A stretch of DNA of 64,000 bases from positions 806,001-870,000 of the forward strand of contig CANLVN010000001.1 of assembly GCA_947494705.1 (NCBI GenBank), given 5' to 3'. Origin of the DNA: an uncultured Erythrobacter sp. GTDB taxonomy: Bacteria > Pseudomonadota > Alphaproteobacteria > Sphingomonadales > Sphingomonadaceae. The translations under genes were made by a program, and so were the position numbers. Below the pieces are notes generated by a model. That model did no database searches and was not told where the DNA came from. It worked only from the letters and a program-made list of their open reading frames with translations. Shown here piece after piece: positions 33,009-41,660 of the stretch (position 1 is its first letter; every line of letters begins with the position of its first letter).

Positions 33009-33932
33009 TCAGAGCCAACCTTGTTCCTTGTACCAGTCGGCGGTCATCCGCAGACCCGCTTCGCCATCCCACACCGCCTGCCAGATCGAAATCGGCGGCG
33101 CCTTCTTCATGTCGCACACCCAGTCGGGGTGGAGCATGTATCCGACGCGGTCCTCGGTCAGCTTCGCCTTGTTGCCGCGGAACAGCCCGTCGATCTGTGC
33201 GCCCAGCCGCATGACCGTTGCTGGCAAAGGTGCGGCGGTGACCTGATCCTTGCCCATCGCCTTGCCGATCAGCTTGGCCAATTCCTTGTGCTCGTATCCG
33301 AACGCGTTGTCGTCCCACGGTTCGTAGGTCTGACCGCTCGCCACCGGGTTCGTCCGGGCTAGTGCGACGAGCAGACGCGCGAGGTCCTCCACGTGAATGA
33401 TCGAGGTGCTCCCTTTCGGAGGGACCGGCACGACCCCGAATTTCGCCGCACGGAAAAGCTCGAACATGTCCTTGTCACCCGGACCGTAGACCGCGGGAGG
33501 ACGCACGATTGTCCAGTCGAGGCCGCTATCCTTCACGAGCGTTTCTGCGCGGGCTTTCGACGCGCCATATTCGGAGAGGTCGGGCTCGCGCGCGGAAAGC
33601 GAAGAGACGAACACGAAGCGCGCGGTTTTCGCCATCTTGGCCGCCGCGATCAGATTGGCGGTGCCGGTGACGTTGGCCGCTTCGAAGCGGGAAGTGTTGC
33701 GGGTGCTCGTCAGTCCGGCGACATGGATCACCGCGTCCGCGCCTTCGACCAGAGAGCGCAACGCGTCGGCATCCTCCAGCGTCCCGTTCACCCATTCGAC
33801 ATTGGTCCGGGGTGGAGAATTGCGACGGGTCAGTGCGCGAACTTTGAGGCCCTTTGCAAGTGCCTGGTCGAGAGTAGCGCTGCCCACGAAGCCGGTTGCG
33901 CCGGTTAGCGCGACCGTGCGCAGGTCATTCAC
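33009..33932 (-). CDS. NAD(P)-dependent epimerase/dehydratase family protein (extended SDR)
   Basis: 307 aa from GTG 33932, which overlaps the proB stop as GTGA. The N-terminal VALTGATGFVGSATLDQA is the Rossmann NAD-binding motif of extended SDRs; FVFVSSLSARE and EYGASKARAE hold the Ser-Tyr-Lys catalytic set, and WTIVRPPAVYGPGD follows. The C-terminal substrate domain is not diagnostic. Members next to proB are commonly annotated as NAD-dependent epimerases of unknown substrate. The longer frame to 34232 runs inside proB and is not supported. Confidence 0.83.
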   Translation of the reverse strand: MNDLRTVALTGATGFVGSATLDQALAKGLKVRALTRRNSPPRTNVEWVNGTLEDADALRSLVEGADAVIHVAGLTSTRNTSRFEAANVTGTANLIAAAKMAKTARFVFVSSLSAREPDLSEYGASKARAETLVKDSGLDWTIVRPPAVYGPGDKDMFELFRAAKFGVVPVPPKGSTSIIHVEDLARLLVALARTNPVASGQTYEPWDDNAFGYEHKELAKLIGKAMGKDQVTAAPLPATVMRLGAQIDGLFRGNKAKLTEDRVGYMLHPDWVCDMKKAPPISIWQAVWDGEAGLRMTADWYKEQGWL

Positions 33933-35062
33933 ATCAGCACCATCTGATCGCGGTGGATCACGGCCGAACGCGGGATCGAGCCCAGTTTTTCCGAGACCTC
34001 GTCGCTGCGCAGCCCCTTGATCGCTTCGCATTGCGGCGAATCGTATTCGACCATGCCCTTGGCGATCATGCGGCCTTCTGAATCCTCGACCGCGATCACG
34101 TCGCCGCGCTCGAACTTGCCGTAAACCTCGGTCAGCCCCGCTGCGAGCAGGCTGTTGCCGTCGCGCAAGGCTTTGACTGCACCGGCATCGATGCGCACCG
34201 ATCCATTGAACCGCATGCGCCCGCCGATCCATGACTTGAAGGCGTTGTCGTCACGCTTGGGCAGGAAGACCGTGCCCATGTTCGAGCTCATCGCGCGGCC
34301 GATGGGGTATTCGTCGACACCCTTGATGATGGTCAATGCGATCCCGGCGCGTTCGGCGATTTCGGCGGCGAGCAGCTTTGAACTCATTCCGCCCGAGCCC
34401 ATGCCCGATCCGGAACCGCCGGTCGCCATGGCGTGGATCTCCGGCGTCACGCCGCGTATTTCGGTGAGCAACTCGGCATCGGGTTCGCTGGGGTGCTTGG
34501 TATAGAGACCGTCGACATCGGTCAGCAGCATCACCCCGTTCGCATCGGAGGCCTGCGCGACGCGGGCAGCGAGGCGATCGTTGTCGCCGAACTTGATCTC
34601 GTTGGTGGCGGTCGTGTCGTTCTCGTTGATGATCGGCACCGCCCCGCGCTTCAGCAATTCGCGCAAGGTCGCGCGGGCATTGAGGTAGCGCCCGCGATTC
34701 TCGAGGTCGTCCAGCGACAGCAGGACCTGACCGGCCATCAGGTTATGCTCGGCAAACATCTGCGCCCAGGTCGAGGCCAGGAAAATCTGACCCACCGAAG
34801 CGGCCGCCTGAGCGTGGGCCAGCGTCTCGCGCCCGCCGCCTGGAAGGTTGAGCATCGCCGCGCCAAGCGCGACCGAGCCAGAAGCCACCACGATGACTTC
34901 TTGGCCGCGTTCCCGCGCCCCGGCCACTTCATGGGCAACCGTGCGCAGCCATTCAAAGCGTGGCTCTCCGTCGGAATGCACGAGCAGTGCCGAGCCGATC
35001 TTGATCACCAGTCGCGGGCATTTGTCGATATCGCGAAAATCGAGAAGGGTTTCGATAGTCAT
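33929..35062 (-). CDS. proB: glutamate 5-kinase
   Basis: 377 aa. It phosphorylates glutamate, the first step of proline synthesis. Residues 1-255 are the amino-acid kinase domain: LVIKIGSALLV, VIVVASGSVALGAAML, INENDTTATNEIKFGDND and the glycine-rich GGSGSGMGSGGMSSKLLAAEIA. The C-terminal ~100 residues are a PUA domain (SVRIDAGAVKALRDGNSLLAAG). The start is ATG 35062; an upstream GTG at 35074 would add four residues. proC lies in the same window (40805-41608), while proA is not seen. It is 56 nt downstream of obgE. Confidence 0.94.
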   Translation of the reverse strand: MTIETLLDFRDIDKCPRLVIKIGSALLVHSDGEPRFEWLRTVAHEVAGARERGQEVIVVASGSVALGAAMLNLPGGGRETLAHAQAAASVGQIFLASTWAQMFAEHNLMAGQVLLSLDDLENRGRYLNARATLRELLKRGAVPIINENDTTATNEIKFGDNDRLAARVAQASDANGVMLLTDVDGLYTKHPSEPDAELLTEIRGVTPEIHAMATGGSGSGMGSGGMSSKLLAAEIAERAGIALTIIKGVDEYPIGRAMSSNMGTVFLPKRDDNAFKSWIGGRMRFNGSVRIDAGAVKALRDGNSLLAAGLTEVYGKFERGDVIAVEDSEGRMIAKGMVEYDSPQCEAIKGLRSDEVSEKLGSIPRSAVIHRDQMVLM

Positions 35063-35118
35063 GTTGCAGTGCACCTAATGGTTCGGCGTGCGAATTGAAA
35101 GGGCCGCTGGCGAACCAA

Positions 35119-36189
35119 TCAAATCGGCGACCAGTCGTCCGCTTCCTCGTCCTGTTCCTCGACCTCGTTGGCCTTTGTCTCGGTCGAAGTTCGATCGGGA
35201 AGGTAGGCCAGAACCGCGTCCAGCAATTCCTCGATGCCCTCGCCGCTCGCACCCGAAACGGCGAAGACCAGCTGCGCGCCGGCAGCTTTCAGTTCGTCGG
35301 CAAAGGCTGCACCCAGTTCCGCATCGGCAAGGTCGAGCTTGTTGAGCGCGATCAGCTGCGGCTTGTCTTCCAACCCGGCACCATAGGCTGCCAGCTCGTC
35401 CTCCACGACCCGCAAGGCTTCGGCGGGATCGTTGCCGGGCCCCGCGCCGGTGATGTCGATCAGGTGGATCAGCACCCGGCACCGCTCGATATGGCCGAGG
35501 AACCGGTCGCCGATCCCCGCCCCGTCCGCCGCGCCTTCGATCAGTCCGGGAATGTCCGCAAGCACGAATTCGCGACCCTTGTGGCGCACGACGCCGAGCT
35601 TGGGGACCAGGGTGGTAAAGGCGTAATGTCCGACCTTGGCCTTCGCGTTCGAGACCGCGTTGATGAAGGTGGACTTGCCCGCGTTGGGCAACCCGACGAG
35701 ACCGACATCGGCCAGCAGCTTCAATCGCAGCCACACCCACGCCTCTTCGCCCGGCTCGCCCGGTTGGTGCTGACGAGGAGCGCGGTTGGTAGCGGTCTTG
35801 TACGAGGCATTGCCGCGCCCGCCCATGCCGCCTTCGAGGAATACGATTCGCTGTCCGACTTCGGTGAAATCGGCGAGCACCTCTTCCCTGTCCTCGCTGA
35901 GCACCTGCGTACCCACGGGAACCTTGATGACGAGATCGTTGGCGCCTGCGCCGGTGCGGTCCTTGCCCTGCCCGTGATTGCCGCGCTTGGCCTTGAAATG
36001 CTGGGCGTAGCGGAAGTCGATCAGAGTGTTGAGCCCTGCCACCGCTTCGAAGACGATATCGCCGCCTTTGCCTCCATTGCCGCCATCGGGGCCGCCATAT
36101 TCGACGTACTTTTCACGCCGGAAACTGACCGCTCCCGGCCCGCCGGCGCCCGACTTGAGATAGATTTTGGCCTGATCGAGGAAATGCAT
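35119..36189 (-). CDS. obgE: Obg/CgtA GTPase
   Basis: 356 aa. Obg is an essential GTPase of ribosome (50S) assembly and stress control. The Obg fold (1-158) starts MHFLDQAKIYLKSGAGG and is glycine-rich (GGPDGGNGGKGGD); the G domain follows with GLVGLPNAGKSTF, TTLVPKLGVV, DIPGLIEGA and NKLDLAD. The tail is short and acidic (NEVEEQDEEADDW). The family start is M-x-FLDQ, so ATG 36189 is chosen; another in-frame ATG lies 18 nt upstream at 36207. Both ATGs sit in the two arms of a 15-bp inverted repeat. Confidence 0.93.
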   Translation of the reverse strand: MHFLDQAKIYLKSGAGGPGAVSFRREKYVEYGGPDGGNGGKGGDIVFEAVAGLNTLIDFRYAQHFKAKRGNHGQGKDRTGAGANDLVIKVPVGTQVLSEDREEVLADFTEVGQRIVFLEGGMGGRGNASYKTATNRAPRQHQPGEPGEEAWVWLRLKLLADVGLVGLPNAGKSTFINAVSNAKAKVGHYAFTTLVPKLGVVRHKGREFVLADIPGLIEGAADGAGIGDRFLGHIERCRVLIHLIDITGAGPGNDPAEALRVVEDELAAYGAGLEDKPQLIALNKLDLADAELGAAFADELKAAGAQLVFAVSGASGEGIEELLDAVLAYLPDRTSTETKANEVEEQDEEADDWSPI

Positions 36190-36215
36190 AGCCGCGCATC
36201 TATGCATTTCCTCGA
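36176..36215 (-). promoter_or_regulatory. 15-bp inverted repeat across the obgE start codon
   Basis: TCGAGGAAATGCATA (36176-36190) and TATGCATTTCCTCGA (36201-36215) are perfectly complementary over 15 bp with a 10-nt loop. In the mRNA, one arm has a GAGGAA ribosome-binding-like sequence with a first ATG; the other has the real obgE ATG. Folding would hide the obgE start. The hairpin lies 14 nt after the btuB-like stop on the same strand, so it could also limit read-through. The perfect match suggests active function. Confidence 0.75.
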
Positions 36216-36229
36216 AGGATTGCGAGTTT

Positions 36230-38185
36230 TTAGAAGGTCGCGCGGAATCCGGCGACCACCTGGCGGCCCGGCGACACGAAGCTGAATACCTGTTCGTAGC
36301 GCTCGTCGAGCAGGTTATCGGCCCGCGCAAACAGGTCGAGCCCCTCGGCCAGCCGAACCCGCGCATTCAGATTGACGAGCGTGTAGTCGTCGAGCGTCAC
36401 ACGCACCGGCACGAAGCTTGGATCGGTGAAGGCGTTGTCGATTGCCTCGCCATTGTGTCGCACAACGAGTGTGGCCGAAGCCGCATCGTGGGGCGCGGTC
36501 CAAGTCACTGCAGCGCTTGCGATACTCTCGGGTCGGCGGATTTCGGTCACGCCGTTCTCCTCCGCATCGAGCCACGTGTAGGCCGCGTTGAGGCTCCATT
36601 GGGGCCCGACCTGCGCGTTGACGGCGACTTCGATGCCCTGCTGCTCGCTCTCAGTCCCGGCGTTGACCGGGGTCGCGATGAAGTCTGGCGCCGGATAGGT
36701 CGTGAAAATCTCACCATCGAGCGTCGCGTTGAAATAGGTCACCGATAGCCGGGCGGCGCGGTCGGCGAAATCCTGGTCCACGCCCACTTCCCAGCTGGTC
36801 GATTTTTCGGGTCTGAGGTCCGGATTCCCGATGAAGCGGCCGTCGGAAAAGCCATAGAGCTCGAAAAAGCCGGGATTCTTGATCCCTGAACCGGCGCTCG
36901 CACGCAGCCGCGTCGTCTCGGTCAGATCGAAGCCTGCGCCCAGTTTGAATGTCGTCGCGTCGGCGAACAGGTCGTTGACGTCATGGCGCACCGCCGCCGA
37001 TGCGTCGAAACGCTCGCCGATGTAGCGATACTCAGCGACAAGACCGATCGTCTCGATCTCCCGGCGCTGATCGAACGAGAAACCGCCGGGCGTGGTGTTG
37101 CGAAAGCCCTCGACCTCGTAATCGGCGGCGAAGGTGAGCGTGTGCCTGTCGGAAAGGGTATAGGCGCTGACATAGGACGCCTTGACCCGATCGCCTTCTG
37201 ACGAGTTGCTGCGGCCGAATGGTCCGAACGTGTCGCGGCTGAAGTCGCCGATCTGGGCGGAGAGGTCATGAGTCCAGTCGCCGCCCATCGTTTCCGCGCT
37301 GATACCGAGGAGGCCATAAATCGCCTCAATCTCGAATCGCGTGTCCGGGGTGTCGATAGTAAAGCCGAAGGTCGGGCTGGTCGTGTCGAAATCCTGGTCG
37401 TTGAACTCGCCTTCAGTATGGCTGAAGCGGCCCGCTGCGCGCAGACTCACGCCGTTTGCCACCTCGACTGCCCCCTTTCCCGAGAGGGTGTAGCTGTCGC
37501 GACCGATATCGCGTGTGCCCCCCCTCGCATTGGGTTCGCCATCGGTGCCGACGAATGTGGCGGAAAGCGAGGCGTCCCAGCCCTCGCCAATGCGGCCAAG
37601 GCGCGCGGAGCCGTTGAGCGTATTGTTGGTCCCGCCTTCGAGTCGTGCGGCGACCCCGTCGAAAACCCCGCTGTTATAGGCGATGACGCCGCCGATCGCG
37701 TCCGACCCGTATAGCGCCGATTGCGGTCCGCGCAGGACCTCGACCCGGCTACCGATTTCCGCCTGCAAGGTGCCCAGTTCGAACTCGCCCGCGTAGGGGT
37801 CGGAGGCTTCGATCCCGTCGACGAGTACCAGCACGTGGTTTGCCTCCGAGCCGCGCAGGCGGACCTGCGTCTGGCCAGCCACACTGGACACCGCAACGCC
37901 AGGCACGTCTCGCAGCACGTCCGCGATGTCGCGCGTCTGGCGGTCCTCCAACTGCTCGGCGGTGATGATCGTGGCCGATCCGGTATAATTGTCGAGCAGC
38001 ACCTCTTCGTTCCGCGAGGCGGATACGACGATGGTGCGCTCCTGCAGGCACGTGGCAACGCCCCCCTCTTCGACAGGCACATCGCCGTAGCGGCAAATCG
38101 GTTCGCCACCTTCCTGCGCGAACGCAGGCGCACACCCAGCCAAAGCCACAATCGCGGCTCCGCTCATCAAGCAAATTCTAGTCAT
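36230..38185 (-). CDS. btuB: TonB-dependent vitamin B12 receptor (BtuB-like)
   Basis: 651 aa, outer-membrane beta barrel. A signal peptide ends at about AFAQ (residue 24), followed by a short Cys-containing lead and the TonB box-like ERTIVVSASR. The plug domain covers about 55-165 (GSATIITAEQLEDRQTRDIADVLRDV, LVLVDGIEASDP, EVLRGPQSALYGSDAIGGVI) and the rest is barrel, ending in a C-terminal Phe (ATF) as outer-membrane proteins do. The size and plug fit BtuB. The upstream cobalamin riboswitch makes B12 or another corrinoid the likely ligand. ATG 38185 with AAGGGA upstream. Confidence 0.9.
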   Translation of the reverse strand: MTRICLMSGAAIVALAGCAPAFAQEGGEPICRYGDVPVEEGGVATCLQERTIVVSASRNEEVLLDNYTGSATIITAEQLEDRQTRDIADVLRDVPGVAVSSVAGQTQVRLRGSEANHVLVLVDGIEASDPYAGEFELGTLQAEIGSRVEVLRGPQSALYGSDAIGGVIAYNSGVFDGVAARLEGGTNNTLNGSARLGRIGEGWDASLSATFVGTDGEPNARGGTRDIGRDSYTLSGKGAVEVANGVSLRAAGRFSHTEGEFNDQDFDTTSPTFGFTIDTPDTRFEIEAIYGLLGISAETMGGDWTHDLSAQIGDFSRDTFGPFGRSNSSEGDRVKASYVSAYTLSDRHTLTFAADYEVEGFRNTTPGGFSFDQRREIETIGLVAEYRYIGERFDASAAVRHDVNDLFADATTFKLGAGFDLTETTRLRASAGSGIKNPGFFELYGFSDGRFIGNPDLRPEKSTSWEVGVDQDFADRAARLSVTYFNATLDGEIFTTYPAPDFIATPVNAGTESEQQGIEVAVNAQVGPQWSLNAAYTWLDAEENGVTEIRRPESIASAAVTWTAPHDAASATLVVRHNGEAIDNAFTDPSFVPVRVTLDDYTLVNLNARVRLAEGLDLFARADNLLDERYEQVFSFVSPGRQVVAGFRATF

Positions 38186-38309
38186 CGGTATCCCTTCCGA
38201 ATGAGCAACAACAAGCAGCCGCGAGGAACATCCTCACGGCCATTCAGATCGTCGCTCGAGACGAAAGTTCTTTCGCGCCTCCCCAATCCCTGAGGGCGGC
38301 AACAAGCGA

Positions 38310-38459
38310 CACGCTCCGGTCGGTCTCCTGGCTCGCGGGTCGTCGTGTCCGGCTCGCCTTCCCGAGGTCACCCTCAGTGGCATGTCGAGCCGAAAACTCA
38401 CCGCTTACAGTTGCAGGGACAGCCGCGGTTTCGCACCGCATTCCCGTTACCGAAGTGTG
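38310..38459 (-). promoter_or_regulatory. cobalamin riboswitch
   Basis: On the minus strand the conserved B12-box elements appear in order: GAATGCGGTGCGAAACCGC, CTGTCCCTGCAACTGTAAGC, TGCCACTG, CGGGAAGGCGAGCC and GCGAGCCAGGAGACCG. The closing helix P1 can be drawn between 38459-38449 and 38320-38310 (about 9 of 11 pairs). It lies 125 nt before the btuB-like start, as expected for corrinoid repression of the receptor. The 38186-38309 segment would carry the expression platform; no clear terminator was picked out there. Confidence 0.93.
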
Positions 38460-38590
38460 GGCGGGGGATTAATGGGGCCGATGACCCGAAGCAAGAGGCT
38501 TGGTCGCGAAGGGCGAACATCTGCGCAGCGCAGCGGAGCACGTCGACCTAGGATACAGGCGCAGACGCGCCTTCGGAAAACGAGGATTTA

Positions 38591-38666
<76 letters not shown>

Positions 38667-38729
38667 ACATGCCTGATCGAGGGCGCGCGCAATAACCCGA
38701 TGCTCGCGCCCTCGCAAGAGGCATGCTTC

Positions 38730-39686
38730 TTATTGCGGGCCGTCGCTCCCGTCTTCGGTGGTCTCGTTGCCTTCACGCGCGACGGGTTGCGTGACCGGTT
38801 GCGACACGGTGTTTTCCGGCACCGGCACGACCGGGACAGCCACGCCGGTATCGGGGTCATTTACCGAACCGGCCTGAACCGATGGACTGGACACGACTGT
38901 TGCCGGGTCACTGGTCACGGTGGGTATCGGCACGCCGTTGGCGCGCGCAGCCTGAACCGCAACCCAACCGGGCTGCGACGGTCCGAACATATCGCCCCAT
39001 TTCGCGTCCCATGCGGCGGAGGTGCGCTGATATTCCGCGTACTCCTCGAAGAAGAGCTCAAACGGCTCTTCCAGCAAGGCGAAATTGTTCCGCGCAAAGG
39101 CGATCGGATCTTCGGGAGGTGCAGCGTTGTAACGGTTGGAGATTTCCAGAGCAGCGCGACAGAACCGCGCCCGCGCAGGAGGCAGCGCGAAGAAGTTGTA
39201 GACCGAAGTCATCTGCATTTCTCGAGCGATGATACCTTCGCGCCGCGTATCCGCTTCGCTGCGGTACTCCGCGTCGATCCGGTCGTTCACGGCGCGCAGG
39301 GCCTTGGCGTGATCGCTGATATAGGCGCTGTAGGCGGTCAGGATCGGCTCGTATTGAGGGGCGGTGCAATTGAGCGCGGCAACATTCCAGCCGGAGCGGA
39401 AATGCCAGACCTGCTCGTCGAGCGAAATGCCGCGATTGATCGTCTCGCGCTGTCCGAACGCATTCTTACCCGGAATCTCCATCACGTATGCGGCCCCGCC
39501 CGGTGGGAGCGGGCGATAGGGCGTGCGCTCGACCACAGGGGCTGGCGGAGGCGGCGGAGGAGGCGGAGGCGGGGCCGGTGTCGCGCACGCACCGAGCAGC
39601 ATTGCTCCCATCGTCGCAACCGTGATCGTTATTGGTGCAGTCCTTTTTTGCCCGCGCGATGTGCGCCGGGCCGTGGCATTCGTCAT
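38730..39686 (-). CDS. proline-rich lipoprotein of unknown function
   Basis: 318 aa. A long basic N terminus precedes a hydrophobic segment ending LLGACA, a lipobox with Cys34. A run of ten prolines follows at once (a flexible tether), then a folded helical domain (about 65-240) with WHFRSGWNVAALNCTAPQYEPILTAYSAYI and EISNRYNAAPPEDPIAFARNNF. The C-terminal 70 residues are low-complexity (Val/Thr/Pro, then acidic). It probably sits in the outer or inner membrane facing the periplasm. No known family is recognised. ATG 39686 with AGAGAGG upstream. Confidence 0.78.
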   Translation of the reverse strand: MTNATARRTSRGQKRTAPITITVATMGAMLLGACATPAPPPPPPPPPPAPVVERTPYRPLPPGGAAYVMEIPGKNAFGQRETINRGISLDEQVWHFRSGWNVAALNCTAPQYEPILTAYSAYISDHAKALRAVNDRIDAEYRSEADTRREGIIAREMQMTSVYNFFALPPARARFCRAALEISNRYNAAPPEDPIAFARNNFALLEEPFELFFEEYAEYQRTSAAWDAKWGDMFGPSQPGWVAVQAARANGVPIPTVTSDPATVVSSPSVQAGSVNDPDTGVAVPVVPVPENTVSQPVTQPVAREGNETTEDGSDGPQ

Positions 39687-39840
39687 TTAGTGTTTGCCTC
39701 TCTCTAATTGGCCCCCCGGCCTTTACGGACCCCCGGAGTATTTGCGTCCCCTATCATGCGGGCCGCCCGATTGCTCGCCGATTAAGCGAGTAAGCCGGTT
39801 CCGGATAATGCGCGTCTTACGCACGCCACGCGACAAAGAA

Positions 39841-39873
39841 AATGCCCGAAGCCTTTCTGAAGGCTCCGGGCAT
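39841..39873 (-). terminator. Rho-independent terminator of the Bax-inhibitor-1 gene
   Basis: On the minus strand, GCCCGGAGCCTT and AAGGCTTCGGGC pair around CAGA with one mismatch, and TTTTCTTTG follows directly. It lies 35 nt after the stop at 39908. This is the clearest intrinsic terminator in the window. Confidence 0.85.
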
Positions 39874-39907
39874 TCGTGTTTCAACAGTTGCAGACGGGTC
39901 TGCGCGC

Positions 39908-40657
39908 TTATTCGCGGCTGCCCAGGAACTGCAGAAGGAACATGAACATGTTGACGAAGTCGAGATACAGGCTGGTAGCGCCCATGATCACGGCCTTGCC
40001 CATGAACTCGGTCCCGCGCAGATACTGGTACTGGTTCTTCAAACGCTGCGTGTCGTAGGCGGTGAGACCAGCGAAGATCAGCACACCGAGGCCGCTGATG
40101 ACGAAGGCCATCGCTTCAGATTGCAGGAACCAGTTGACGAGCATAGCGACAATCAGACCGAACACGCCCATGATAAGGAACGTGCCCATTCCGGTCAGGT
40201 CCTTCTTCGTGGTGTAGCCCCACAGCGACAGGCCGGCAAAAGCGGCGGCGGTCGCAAAGAAGGTCACCGCGATCGATTCCCCGGTGAACACCAGGAAGAT
40301 CGTCGAGAGCGAAAGACCCATAACGGTCGCGAAGGCCCAGAACACGATCTGAAGCGTCGCCTGGCTCATCTTGTGCAGGCCGAAATTCATCGCGAGGATG
40401 AAGCCGAGCGGCGCAAGCGCCACGATCCACATCAGAGGGCCGCTGGCGAACGCGTATGCGAGGCCGGTCGCAGCCGCGCCTGCGGCAACGATACCGGTCA
40501 GCAGCACGCCCGATGCCATGTAGTTGTAGATCGAGAGCATGTACGAACGCAGGCCCTCGTCATAAGTGGCGCTCGATGCAACATCGCCGCCTGCGCGCGG
40601 CACTGCCGAGCCGAAACCGGCACCCGTGCGCTGAGAAGTGTCTTTCCAATCAGACAT
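39908..40657 (-). CDS. Bax inhibitor-1/YccA family membrane protein
   Basis: 249 aa, seven membrane helices after a ~35-residue polar N terminus. MLSIYNYMASGVLLTGIVAAG, ASGPLMWIVALAPLGFILAMNFG, and GLGVLIFAGLTAYDTQRLKNQY with the conserved Asp of the pH-sensing pair fit the BI-1/YccA (UPF0005) family. In bacteria these act in membrane protein quality control with FtsH or as calcium leaks. Monocistronic by its own terminator and a possible heat-shock promoter upstream. ATG 40657. Confidence 0.93.
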   Translation of the reverse strand: MSDWKDTSQRTGAGFGSAVPRAGGDVASSATYDEGLRSYMLSIYNYMASGVLLTGIVAAGAAATGLAYAFASGPLMWIVALAPLGFILAMNFGLHKMSQATLQIVFWAFATVMGLSLSTIFLVFTGESIAVTFFATAAAFAGLSLWGYTTKKDLTGMGTFLIMGVFGLIVAMLVNWFLQSEAMAFVISGLGVLIFAGLTAYDTQRLKNQYQYLRGTEFMGKAVIMGATSLYLDFVNMFMFLLQFLGSRE

Positions 40658-40711
40658 TTTGGATCCCTTGTCTCCAATTGCGGTGCGACAATACGCACCT
40701 ATCGACTTTGA

Positions 40712-40740
40712 ATATCGGTGTTTTTGCCCTGAGTTTCAAG
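40712..40740 (-). promoter_or_regulatory. candidate heat-shock (RpoH-type) promoter of the Bax-inhibitor-1 gene
   Basis: On the minus strand CTTGAAA (40740-40734), 15 nt, then CCGATAT (40718-40712) closely matches the sigma-32 pattern CTTGAAA-N13-16-CCCATnT. It lies about 55 nt before the ATG. A role in membrane stress would suit this, but the assignment rests on pattern match only. Confidence 0.4.
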
Positions 40741-40804
40741 CGAAACCGGACTACATTCGTCGAATATCGTTCATTATTTGTCGCGCCATGATTAACAAAT
40801 AATT

Positions 40805-41608
40805 TCAGTCCCCCGCCGACAATTCAGCGCCGCGGTCGCGGGTCGCCGCCAGCGTGTCGGTCAGCAATTTGACCAGAGCCTTGTCCGCGTCGAGCACATT
40901 CATCCCTTCGCGCGTCATTCCGCCGGGGCTTGCAACCCGGTCGGCCAGTTCACCCGGAGAAATATCGGCACCGGCTGCAAGCGCGGATGAACCATCAACC
41001 GTCGCGAGGGCCAGTTCGGTCGCCTGTTCTTTCTCAAGCCCCAGCGAAACCGCCGCTTCGGCAAGCGCATCGATGAAGCGATAGACGAAGCCTGGACCTG
41101 ATCCCGCAAGCGCGGTGACAAGGTCGAACTTGCCTTCATCTTCCAGCCAGACCGCCGTTCCAAGCTTGTCGAAATGGGCGAAAGCGGCATCTCGCGCCGA
41201 GGCGTCGAGGCCATCTTCCAGCAAAATGATCGGCGACTTGTTTATGCGTGAGGAGAGGTTGGGCATCACCCGGACATGCGCCGCCGCGCTGGGATAGGCC
41301 TCTTTAAGCTGCGCCAGCGTCAATCCGGCAAGCAGCGAATAGATCGTCACGCCTTCGCCGGTGACACCCTGCATTCCGGGCGCAAGCTTGCCCAGTTGCT
41401 GCGGTTTGAAGCCGAGCATCACCGCATCATGTTTGCCCGGAACCTCATCGGGGCTGCGATAGAGCGCAACGCCCTCTGGCGCCTCTTCCAGCGCCGGATC
41501 CAGGATCGCAAAGCGCGAGGGATCGACACCGGCGGCAAGCCAGCCGGCGAGCATCGCCCCGCCCATATTGCCGCAGCCGATGATGAGAAGTTGTTCGATA
41601 TTCGACAT
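40805..41608 (-). CDS. proC: pyrroline-5-carboxylate reductase
   Basis: 267 aa. It reduces pyrroline 5-carboxylate to proline with NAD(P)H, the last step of proline synthesis. LLIIGCGNMGGAMLAGWLAAG is the dinucleotide fold, VMPNLSSRINKSPI and ALAGSGPGFVYRFIDALAEA are typical, and the signature VASPGGMTREGMNVLD sits at the C terminus. ATG 41608 has AAGGGGA 6 nt upstream; the longer frame to 41839 would overlap the YbjN-domain gene and lacks similarity. Confidence 0.95.
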   Translation of the reverse strand: MSNIEQLLIIGCGNMGGAMLAGWLAAGVDPSRFAILDPALEEAPEGVALYRSPDEVPGKHDAVMLGFKPQQLGKLAPGMQGVTGEGVTIYSLLAGLTLAQLKEAYPSAAAHVRVMPNLSSRINKSPIILLEDGLDASARDAAFAHFDKLGTAVWLEDEGKFDLVTALAGSGPGFVYRFIDALAEAAVSLGLEKEQATELALATVDGSSALAAGADISPGELADRVASPGGMTREGMNVLDADKALVKLLTDTLAATRDRGAELSAGD

Positions 41609-41660
41609 GTAAGTCCCCTTGAGCGGTAATTTCGCCGTGTTCTCTTGGGGTCTCACATGG

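Noticed and set aside
33009..34232. Extended 407-codon form of the epimerase gene
   Set aside because: The first 100 codons are an alternative frame of proB; the GTG at 33932 gives the normal Rossmann start.
39541..39580. GGC/GGA-rich tract
   Set aside because: It encodes the poly-proline tether of the lipoprotein on the minus strand, not a separate repeat element.
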